Source of the DNA: Clostridiales bacterium
GTDB lineage: Bacteria; Bacillota; Clostridia; Peptostreptococcales; Anaerovoracaceae
Length of the DNA stretch: 7,046 nt
NCBI GenBank assembly: GCA_003542355.1
Contig: DPKU01000022.1
Span: 10,184 to 17,229 of the forward strand
Direction: 5' to 3'
The notes beneath the pieces were generated by a model. The model saw only the letters and a list, made by a program, of their open reading frames with translations. It made no database searches and was not told where the DNA came from. Below are positions 1 through 5,269 of the stretch, piece after piece. The stretch's first letter is position 1. Each line of letters opens with the position of its first letter. Position numbers and translations under genes: made by a program.

Positions 1-471
1 CGGCTGAATGCCGCAGTTTGGCTGATCAAAAGTATTGAGCAGCGAAAACGGACGATCTATAACGTTGTCACGGCTATCGTCAGTCACCAAAAGGATTTTT
101 TCGAGCATGGGTCCAAACATCTTAAGCCGATGACGCTGGCAGAGATCGCAGACGAAACCGGCGTTCACGAATCCACGGTGAGCCGGGCCGTGAGCGGCAA
201 GTATGTACAGACGCCCAGAGGACTTTTCGAGTTGAAGTATTTTTTTACGGGCGGCGTTCTGGACGGCCAAGGCACAGGCATAGGGTCAGAGAGCATCAAA
301 GAGCTATTGAAGGAAATGATCGCCGACGAGGATCCCCATGCGCCTTGCAGCGATCAGATCATCGTCAGACGACTCAAAGAGGATCGGGGCATCACCCTGT
401 CCCGAAGGACCGTGGCAAAGTATCGGGATGAACTGCAGATCCCGGCTTCGTCCAAAAGAAAGCGTTATTGA
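1..471 (+). CDS. rpoN: RNA polymerase sigma-54 factor, C-terminal part (5' end outside window)
   Basis: This is the last 156 codons of sigma-54, the alternative sigma factor that recognises -24/-12 promoters and needs an AAA+ enhancer-binding activator to open them. The reading frame is open from base 1 and ends at TGA 469-471. Visible landmarks are the core-binding/DNA-binding stretch with WLIKSIEQR (fragment residues 7-15), the helix-turn-helix with MTLAEIADETGVHESTVSRA (44-63), the GKYVQTPRG segment, and the RpoN box SRRTVAKYRD (134-143; nt 400-429) close to the end, which reads -24 elements. The C-terminal IPASSKRKRY is typical of the family. Full-length proteins are usually about 430-490 residues, so roughly two thirds lies upstream. 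The RpoN box differs from the textbook ARRTVAKYRE only by A to S and E to D, both mild, so the protein should be functional. pgk starts 17 nt downstream, which suggests cotranscription. Identification is very secure. Confidence 0.97.
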   Translation, partial: RLNAAVWLIKSIEQRKRTIYNVVTAIVSHQKDFFEHGSKHLKPMTLAEIADETGVHESTVSRAVSGKYVQTPRGLFELKYFFTGGVLDGQGTGIGSESIKELLKEMIADEDPHAPCSDQIIVRRLKEDRGITLSRRTVAKYRDELQIPASSKRKRY

Positions 472-473
472 CC

Positions 474-482
474 GGAAGGGAG
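474..482 (+). promoter_or_regulatory. Ribosome binding site deciding the pgk start
   Basis: GGAAGGGAG lies 6 nt before ATG 489. The frame is open further upstream, to a TTG at 468 that overlaps the rpoN stop, but only the ATG has a well-placed Shine-Dalgarno sequence and gives the N-terminus expected for phosphoglycerate kinase. Confidence 0.8.
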
Positions 483-488
483 ATCGAA

Positions 489-1673
489 ATGAAGAAATCT
501 ATCGTTCAGACGGATGTATCCAATCGCAGGGTATTGGTCCGGAGCGACTTGAACGTTCCTATGGAAGACGGGCAGATCAGCGATGATACCAGGATCCTGG
601 CTTCGCTTCCCACGATACGATATCTGATGGAGCACGGGGCTTCCGTGATCCTGATGTCTCACCTGGGCCGCCCCAAGGGAAAACCAAAGGATGAGTTTTC
701 CCTGGAGCCTGTGGCGAAACGGCTAAGCGGTATTCTTGGACAGGAAGTTGCATTTATACCGTCTCCCGTTGTCGTGGACGAAGACGTCCTCCGAAAAGCG
801 CATGCCATGAAGCCGGGACAGGTGATGCTGCTGGAAAACCTCAGATACCGGCCGGAAGAGGAAGCCAACGATCCCGCCTTTGCGAAAATGCTGGCTGAGC
901 TTGGCGATCTGTACGTGAACGACGCTTTCGGTACGGCGCATCGGGCACATGCATCCACTGTGGGCATCACGGAGTTCCTTCCCGCGGTCTGCGGGCTCCT
1001 GATTGAGAAGGAACTGAAATTCCTGGGGGAAGCGCTGGACGATCCAAAGCGGCCCTTGACAGCGATCCTGGGTGGTTCGAAAGTGGGCGACAAGATCGGT
1101 GTTATCGAAAATCTGATCCAACGGGCAGACCAGATCATCATCGGCGGGGGAATGGCCTATACTTTCGTTAAGGCCAACGGCGGCAGTGTCGGGAATTCTT
1201 TGCTGGAAGAAGATAAGCTGGAAATGGCGAAAGCGCTTCAAGAGAAGGCCCGGGAAAAGGGTGTCGCATTCCTTTTGCCGGTGGACAACAAGGCCGGAGA
1301 TGCCTTCGAGGCCGGCTGCAACACACGGATCGTCCAAATTGATCAGATTCCCGATGGATGGATGGGGATGGATATCGGTCCCCAAACGATCACGCTGTTT
1401 ACCGAAGCGATCCGGGGCGCGGCCACAGTGATCTGGAATGGACCCATGGGGGTCTTTGAGTTTCCCGCCTTCGAAGAAGGTACCCGGGCCATCGCTCAGG
1501 CATTGGCCGAAAGCAGCGGGATCACCATTATCGGCGGCGGCGATTCGGCAGCTGCAGTGAAGCAATTCGGACTGGCAGACCGGATGAGCCATATATCCAC
1601 CGGCGGAGGCGCATCCATGGAGTTTCTGGAAGGAAAGATCCTTCCAGGTGTGGCTGCGTTGATGGATGCATAG
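489..1673 (+). CDS. pgk: Phosphoglycerate kinase
   Basis: This cytoplasmic glycolytic enzyme (EC 2.7.2.3) transfers the acyl phosphate of 1,3-bisphosphoglycerate to ADP, giving 3-phosphoglycerate and ATP. The 394 residues match the usual bacterial length. The N-terminal 3-PG-binding domain shows RSDLNVP (18-24), SHLGRP (57-62), the conserved Arg in ENLRY (116-120) and NDAFGTAHRAHAS (144-156). The C-terminal nucleotide-binding domain shows GGSKVGDK (195-202), GGGMAYTF (219-226), the GPMGVFE loop (318-324), GGGDS (349-353) and STGGGAS (370-376). No key residue seems to be missing. ATG 489 is chosen over TTG 468 because of the ribosome binding site at 474-482. The gene lies 17 nt after rpoN and 15 nt before tpiA, so it is probably part of a polycistronic unit. 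gap, which usually precedes pgk, is not adjacent here. A perfect hairpin lies near the 3' end. Confidence 0.98.
   Translation: MKKSIVQTDVSNRRVLVRSDLNVPMEDGQISDDTRILASLPTIRYLMEHGASVILMSHLGRPKGKPKDEFSLEPVAKRLSGILGQEVAFIPSPVVVDEDVLRKAHAMKPGQVMLLENLRYRPEEEANDPAFAKMLAELGDLYVNDAFGTAHRAHASTVGITEFLPAVCGLLIEKELKFLGEALDDPKRPLTAILGGSKVGDKIGVIENLIQRADQIIIGGGMAYTFVKANGGSVGNSLLEEDKLEMAKALQEKAREKGVAFLLPVDNKAGDAFEAGCNTRIVQIDQIPDGWMGMDIGPQTITLFTEAIRGAATVIWNGPMGVFEFPAFEEGTRAIAQALAESSGITIIGGGDSAAAVKQFGLADRMSHISTGGGASMEFLEGKILPGVAALMDA
1626..1647 (+). repeat. Perfect 9-bp inverted repeat inside the pgk 3' end
   Basis: CTGGAAGGA (1626-1634), loop AAGA (1635-1638) and TCCTTCCAG (1639-1647) form a perfect hairpin ending 23 nt before the pgk stop codon. 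No T-run follows, so it is not an intrinsic terminator. It encodes the conserved LEGKILPG segment. A role in mRNA processing or stability between pgk and tpiA is possible but is inference only. Confidence 0.6.
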
Positions 1674-1688
1674 GGAGAGGAGAACAGC

Positions 1689-2435
1689 ATGCGAAACCCC
1701 TTTATAGCAGGCAATTGGAAAATGTATAAAACCACTGCCCAGGCGCTGGAATTTGCCAGGCGTTTCATCGCTATGGATCGCCCGGCCGGCGTGACCGTGG
1801 CGCTGGCTGCTCCGTTCACACAGCTGGCCGCCCTCAAGAAAGAGCTGGAGGGTACCGGCGTTAAACTGGCGGCCCAGAACATGCATTACGAAGAAGAAGG
1901 CGCATTCACCGGAGAAATCTCCGCCGGAATGCTCCGGGAGATCGGAGTGGATTACTGCATCATCGGACATTCAGAGCGACGGCAGTATTTCGGAGAGACC
2001 GACGATACGGTGAATTTGAAAATGATAAAAGCCTTGAGTGCCGGGATCCTTCCGATTTGCTGTGTGGGAGAGTCCCTGGAGATCCGAGAGCTCGGAAAGG
2101 CATCAGCTCACGTGGAGCGGCAGGTCAAGGCAGCATTCAAGAGTATAACTGCCGAAAATGCGCTTCGCATCACCATCGCTTATGAGCCGATCTGGGCCAT
2201 CGGTACCGGCCGAACGGCCACACCAGGGCAAGCCGGAGAAATGTGCAGCCTTATCCGGAAGACGTTAAAAGAACTCTACGGACAGGCTGTGTCAGATGAG
2301 ATCATCATCCAATACGGCGGCAGTGTCAAACCGGCCAATGCATCAGAGCTGATGCACACCGCAGACATTGACGGAGCTCTGGTGGGCGGGGCCAGTCTGG
2401 ACCCCGAAGATTTTATGGATATTGTACGGTTTTAA
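1689..2435 (+). CDS. tpiA: Triosephosphate isomerase
   Basis: This cytoplasmic enzyme (EC 5.3.1.1) interconverts dihydroxyacetone phosphate and glyceraldehyde 3-phosphate. The 248 residues form one TIM barrel of normal length. Catalytic landmarks are all present: Asn9 and Lys11 in AGNWKM (7-12), the electrophile His94 in GHSERR (93-98), the base Glu166 in AYEPIWAIGTGRTA (164-177) with the mobile loop 6 that closes on substrate, YGGSVK (209-214), and the phosphate-binding LVGGASL (231-237). The ATG at 1689 has AGGAG at 1678-1682, six nucleotides upstream, and gives the standard N-terminus. The gene sits 15 nt after pgk and 13 nt before eno, consistent with one operon. In many Clostridia and Bacilli gpmI lies between tpiA and eno; here it does not. 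Confidence 0.98.
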   Translation: MRNPFIAGNWKMYKTTAQALEFARRFIAMDRPAGVTVALAAPFTQLAALKKELEGTGVKLAAQNMHYEEEGAFTGEISAGMLREIGVDYCIIGHSERRQYFGETDDTVNLKMIKALSAGILPICCVGESLEIRELGKASAHVERQVKAAFKSITAENALRITIAYEPIWAIGTGRTATPGQAGEMCSLIRKTLKELYGQAVSDEIIIQYGGSVKPANASELMHTADIDGALVGGASLDPEDFMDIVRF

Positions 2436-2441
2436 AGGAGG
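2434..2441 (+). promoter_or_regulatory. Ribosome binding site deciding the eno start
   Basis: AAAGGAGG overlaps the tpiA TAA stop and sits 7 nt before ATG 2449. The eno frame stays open back into tpiA (to 2368), but this strong Shine-Dalgarno and the standard enolase N-terminus fix the start at 2449. Confidence 0.85.
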
Positions 2442-2448
2442 AACGATC

Positions 2449-3750
2449 ATGTCTTATATCGAAGAAGTATACGCAAGAGAAGTACTGGATTCCCGCGGGA
2501 ATCCCACTGTAGAGGTAGAAGTCTGGCTGGAGGACAACACGATGGGGCGCGCTATCGTTCCTTCCGGTGCGTCTACCGGCGTCCATGAGGCGGTAGAGCT
2601 GCGGGACGGCGACAAGAACCGCTACGGCGGAAAAGGCGTGCTGCAAGCTGTAAAGAACGTGAATACCATCATCGCTTCCGCCGTTGTCGGGATGGATGCG
2701 CTTGATCAGACCAGCCTGGACCGCAAGCTCATCGAGCTGGATGGAACTGCAAACAAAGGCAAGCTGGGCGCCAATGCCATTTTAGGCGTTTCGATGGCAA
2801 CAGCCCGGGCCGCCGCCGATAGCCTTGGACTTCCGCTGTTCCAGTATCTGGGCGGGATCAATGCCAAGACGTTGCCTACGCCGATGATGAATATCCTCAA
2901 CGGCGGAGAGCATGCGGATAATACTGTGGATATTCAGGAATTCATGATCATGCCCGTCGGAGCAAAGAGCTTTGGGCAGGCACTGCAAATGGGTGCGGAG
3001 GTGTTCCATAATCTCAAAGCGGTGCTCAAAGCCAGAGGCTTGAATACGGCAGTGGGAGATGAGGGTGGCTTTGCGCCGAACCTGGCTACCAACGAAGAAG
3101 CGATCCGGGTGATCCTGGAGGCCGTGGAAAAGGCGAGCTATCGTCCGGGAGAAGACATCCAGATCGCACTGGACGTGGCGGCTTCCGGAATGTACGACGC
3201 AGCTTCTGAAAAGTACAACATGAAAGGAGAAGGCGTGGTCCGCAACGCACAGGAGATGATCCAATACTATCAAATGCTGGTGGACAAGTATCCCATCATT
3301 TCCATTGAGGATGGGCTGGCTGAGGATGATTGGGCCGGTTGGAAACTGCTGACAGAAGCTCTTGGGAATCGGATCCAGCTGGTGGGAGACGATTTGTTCG
3401 TAACAAATACGGAACGTCTTTCCAGAGGAATTAGAGAGAAGATCTCCAATTCCATCCTGATCAAAGTGAATCAGATCGGCACGCTCACCGAGACCTTCGA
3501 CGCAGTAGAGATGGCCAAGCGGGCAGGGTACACGGCCGTGATCTCTCATCGTTCAGGCGAGACGGAGGATTCCACCATCGCCGATATCGCAGTCGCACTC
3601 AACGCAGGGCAGATCAAGACCGGATCCCTGTCCCGGACCGATCGGATCGCAAAGTACAATCAGCTGCTCCGCTTGGAAGACAGTCTGGGGGATTCGGCCG
3701 TGTATGCAGGCAGCAGTGCGTTTTATTGCCTCCGGCAGGGAGACCAATAA
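2449..3750 (+). CDS. eno: Enolase (phosphopyruvate hydratase)
   Basis: This enzyme (EC 4.2.1.11) dehydrates 2-phosphoglycerate to phosphoenolpyruvate in glycolysis, and in many bacteria it also associates with RNA-degrading complexes. The 433 residues match family length. The N-terminal domain carries REVLDSRGNPTVEVEV (10-25) and the mobile loop SGASTG (39-44). The barrel carries GGEHADN (152-158), Glu164, Glu205 in GDEGGF, the Mg ligands Asp242, Glu287 (SIEDGLAEDDW, 285-295) and Asp314 (LVGDDLFVTN), Lys339, SHRSGETEDS (366-375) and Lys390 in IKTGSLSRTDR. All expected catalytic and metal residues are there, so it should be active. The start at ATG 2449 is supported by the upstream AAAGGAGG. 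The stop codon TAA overlaps the ATG of the next gene by one base (TAATG), suggesting translational coupling to the DUF815 ATPase. Confidence 0.98.
   Translation: MSYIEEVYAREVLDSRGNPTVEVEVWLEDNTMGRAIVPSGASTGVHEAVELRDGDKNRYGGKGVLQAVKNVNTIIASAVVGMDALDQTSLDRKLIELDGTANKGKLGANAILGVSMATARAAADSLGLPLFQYLGGINAKTLPTPMMNILNGGEHADNTVDIQEFMIMPVGAKSFGQALQMGAEVFHNLKAVLKARGLNTAVGDEGGFAPNLATNEEAIRVILEAVEKASYRPGEDIQIALDVAASGMYDAASEKYNMKGEGVVRNAQEMIQYYQMLVDKYPIISIEDGLAEDDWAGWKLLTEALGNRIQLVGDDLFVTNTERLSRGIREKISNSILIKVNQIGTLTETFDAVEMAKRAGYTAVISHRSGETEDSTIADIAVALNAGQIKTGSLSRTDRIAKYNQLLRLEDSLGDSAVYAGSSAFYCLRQGDQ
3738..3742 (+). promoter_or_regulatory. Ribosome binding site of the DUF815 gene, inside eno
   Basis: GGGAG lies 7 nt before ATG 3750, within the last codons of eno. 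The frame is open from an earlier ATG at 3726, but that start has no clear Shine-Dalgarno sequence and would overlap eno by 25 nt, so 3750 is preferred. Confidence 0.6.
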
Positions 3751-4913
3751 TGGATTTGGCAAAAATAGGCCGTCAGCTGGGAGAATTGGTGATTTTTCAA
3801 AACTTGAAACAGGATCCGCTGGTGGCTGCGTTAAAAAAATTTGTCTGCGCTTCCGGAGAACGCGAAAAATCGTTGGGCGCATCGGCTGTGGCCGCTGCGC
3901 TCTATCCCGAAGGCGTCGATCTGACCAAAGCCGTTCTGGACCGGGTCCTGAAGGACGATCATTTTTATGTCCGGCAGCGGGCAGCGGGCAGCGTTCCCGA
4001 TCCGCTGATCCTGGCACAGCTGCAGGCAGAGCTGGAGGCCCTGTCCGAGGCAGCAGCGCTGCTTCCTGGACACTCCGGGCACCCTTCCTGGCGGGCAGAA
4101 AAAATGGATTTCTTAACCCGGTACGAGGCTCATATGGAACGAGTATCGATAGAAGGATACGGTCAGTTTGCGGCCCATCGGGCATTTTTTATGGCGCAGG
4201 ATGGCCAGCTTGTGCCTGTTCGCCATCCTGATCCTCTCCTGCTTTCGGAACTGTATGGATACGAAGAGGAAAGAGAAAAGGTGCTGCTCAACACGCGGGC
4301 GCTGCTTGCGGGCCTTCCTGCCAGCAATATCCTTCTGTACGGAGATGCCGGGACAGGAAAATCCAGCACGGTCAAGGCCGTGGCCAATGCCCATTTCGAC
4401 AGTGGACTCCGCCTGATCCAGATCGAAAAAAATCTGTTGCAGGCGATTCCGTCCCTGCTGGATGAACTGGCTGAGAATCCATTGAAATTCATATTGTTCA
4501 TCGATGACCTGTCCTTTGCTTCCAATGACAGCCACTTTACAGCTCTTAAGACGGTCCTGGAGGGAAGCGTTGCTGCCCGTTCCAGAAATGTGGTGGTTTA
4601 CGCTACCAGCAATCGCCGTCATTTGATCAGTGAGACTTTCGCGGATAGAAAAGGAGACGAGCTCCATCTGAACGACACCTTGGAAGAAATATCCAGTCTG
4701 TCAGCCCGCTTCGGTATGGTCATTACCTTCGGAAAGCCCGGAAAAGATCTATTTACAACTCTGGTCCTTCGTCTGGCAGAGCACAGCGGTCTGGATCTGC
4801 CCGAAGAAGTGCTGATTCGGGAAGCCGAAGCCTATGCGATTCGAAGCGGAGGAAGAACGCCCCGGGCGGCCCGGCAGTTCGTGGAATTTAAAATTGCCAT
4901 GGATTCCGAATAA
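3750..4913 (+). CDS. DUF815-family AAA+ ATP-binding protein, function unknown
   Basis: I recognise this 387-residue protein as a DUF815-type AAA+ ATPase; the family is widespread in bacteria but has no role known to me. The N-terminal ~160 residues are rich in Ala and Leu and look helical. The ATPase core has a Walker A GDAGTGKSS (198-206), a Walker B FILFIDDLSF (247-256) with Asp252 and Asp253, a sensor-1-like YATSNRRHL (284-292), a possible arginine finger in SLSARFG (316-322), and a C-terminal RSGGRTPRAARQF (365-377) resembling a sensor-2/lid helix. I see no signal peptide or membrane segment, so it is probably cytoplasmic. ATG 3750 overlaps the eno stop (TAATG) and follows GGGAG by 7 nt; an alternative ATG at 3726 would add eight residues (24 nt). 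The arrangement implies coexpression with glycolytic genes, but that does not prove a metabolic role. A triple GGCAGCG repeat lies at 3973-3993. Family assignment is by memory of the motif pattern. Confidence 0.85.
   Translation: MDLAKIGRQLGELVIFQNLKQDPLVAALKKFVCASGEREKSLGASAVAAALYPEGVDLTKAVLDRVLKDDHFYVRQRAAGSVPDPLILAQLQAELEALSEAAALLPGHSGHPSWRAEKMDFLTRYEAHMERVSIEGYGQFAAHRAFFMAQDGQLVPVRHPDPLLLSELYGYEEEREKVLLNTRALLAGLPASNILLYGDAGTGKSSTVKAVANAHFDSGLRLIQIEKNLLQAIPSLLDELAENPLKFILFIDDLSFASNDSHFTALKTVLEGSVAARSRNVVVYATSNRRHLISETFADRKGDELHLNDTLEEISSLSARFGMVITFGKPGKDLFTTLVLRLAEHSGLDLPEEVLIREAEAYAIRSGGRTPRAARQFVEFKIAMDSE
3973..3993 (+). repeat. Three perfect tandem copies of GGCAGCG
   Basis: GGCAGCG occurs three times back to back (3973-3979, 3980-3986, 3987-3993) inside the DUF815 gene, covering codons for roughly RQRAAGS (residues 75-81). 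The unit is 7 bp, so gain or loss of one copy would shift the frame. Confidence 0.75.
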
Positions 4914-4919
4914 TATCGC

Positions 4920-4948
4920 TTGACAAGCAGGGAACAGGTCTATATAAT
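4920..4948 (+). promoter_or_regulatory. Consensus sigma-A (sigma-70 type) promoter of the ilv operon
   Basis: TTGACA (4920-4925), a 17-nt spacer and TATAAT (4943-4948) match the housekeeping consensus in both hexamers with ideal spacing. It starts 6 nt after the DUF815 stop codon. Two more TATAAT hexamers follow at 4952-4957 and 4960-4965, but without a suitable -35. The start of transcription is expected near 4954-4957, just ahead of the T-box Stem I. Confidence 0.9.
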
Positions 4949-5173
4949 CCATATAATTTTATAATCATTGCGTCGAAGGGAAAAAGTAACGTTCGGAAAA
5001 GTTTAAGAGAGTTGTCGTTTGGTGCGAGACAATACTTCTTCCGATCTGTGAACGTCCTCCCCGAGCAGTTGGCCCAAGGACAAGATCTGTGTAAGCACAA
5101 CCGGCAGCGTCCGTTATCGCGCAGGGGATTGAAAGATCTCTGCAGAGTGGTTTTTTCGGAAACGAAAAGGCAA

Positions 5174-5211
5174 GAAGAGTGGTACCGCAATGGTTCGTCC
5201 GTTGTCTCTTC
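5174..5211 (+). promoter_or_regulatory. T-box antiterminator helix
   Basis: GAAGAG (5174-5179) pairs with CTCTTC (5206-5211). A 7-nt bulge TGGTACC (5180-5186) follows, and then GCAAT (5187-5191) pairs with GTTGT (5201-5205) using wobble pairs. This is the canonical antiterminator layout, with the bulge that receives the tRNA acceptor end. It shares bases 5199-5211 with the terminator, so the two folds exclude each other. Confidence 0.85.
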
Positions 5212-5252
5212 GTCCATAGGAGCATGGACGATAGACAGCGGTTTTTTATTTT
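5199..5252 (+). terminator. Intrinsic terminator of the T-box attenuator
   Basis: CCGTTGTCT (5199-5207) pairs with AGACAGCGG (5233-5241), including one G-U pair. After a small internal loop, CGTCCAT (5211-5217) pairs with ATGGACG (5224-5230), closed by the 6-nt loop AGGAGC. A T-run TTTTTTATTTT (5242-5252) follows. It would stop transcription before ilvB when the cognate tRNA is charged, and would also block read-through from the upstream glycolytic operon. Confidence 0.92.
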
Positions 5253-5254
5253 GG

Positions 5255-5261
5255 AAGGAGG
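5255..5261 (+). promoter_or_regulatory. Ribosome binding site deciding the ilvB start
   Basis: AAGGAGG lies 8 nt before ATG 5270, directly after the terminator T-run. The ilvB frame is open through the whole leader, so this site and the family N-terminus decide the start. Confidence 0.9.
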
Positions 5262-5269
5262 GGCACAGC

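Larger units (their letters stand above)
4955..5252 (+). promoter_or_regulatory. T-box riboswitch leader controlling ilvB-ilvN
   Basis: This leader senses tRNA charging: an uncharged cognate tRNA pairs with a specifier codon in Stem I and with the antiterminator bulge through its NCCA end, allowing read-through. The sequence shows a probable Stem I base (GGGA 4978-4981 with TCCC 5058-5061) and an AGTA loop-E-like element at 4985-4988. A helix of CGGAA 4994-4998 with TTCCG 5039-5043 extends as AAG/CTT. AGAGAG (5006-5011) leads to a distal hairpin, TTGTC 5012-5016 with GACAA 5028-5032, carrying GGTGCGAG. Further on are the CGTTATC element (5112-5118), a GAAA-capped hairpin (5153-5168) as likely Stem III, the T-box AGAGTGGTACCGCA (5176-5189), and a terminator. 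The bulge TGGT (5180-5183) calls for a tRNA with discriminator A, which fits Ile, Val and Leu tRNAs. The specifier codon is not certain. The region has no gene of its own. The start coordinate is estimated from the promoter. Confidence 0.93.

Noticed and set aside
1350..1375. Short GGAT-rich repeat in pgk
   Set aside because: It is explained by codons for the conserved PDGWMGMDIGP segment of phosphoglycerate kinase.
723..1970. 415-codon open frame on the minus strand across pgk and tpiA
   Set aside because: It lies antisense to two unmistakable, fully conserved enzymes. The translation is rich in His, Cys and Ser and resembles no family, as expected of a shadow frame in GC-biased coding DNA.
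2782..3549. 255-codon minus-strand open frame opposite eno
   Set aside because: Shadow of the enolase coding sequence; no recognisable protein motifs and no plausible ribosome binding context noted.
4013..4028. TGGCAC followed by TGCAGGC, a possible sigma-54 -24/-12 promoter
   Set aside because: The GG-to-GC spacing is wrong for a -24/-12 element and it lies inside the DUF815 coding sequence.
3553..4185. 210-codon minus-strand open frame across the eno/DUF815 junction
   Set aside because: Antisense to two well-supported genes, with a Pro/Arg-rich low-information translation and no family resemblance.
5012..5269. 86-residue N-terminal extension of IlvB from TTG 5012
   Set aside because: It translates the T-box leader. 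The true N-terminus starts at ATG 5270 with a strong AAGGAGG 8 nt upstream, and the extension does not resemble AHAS sequence.
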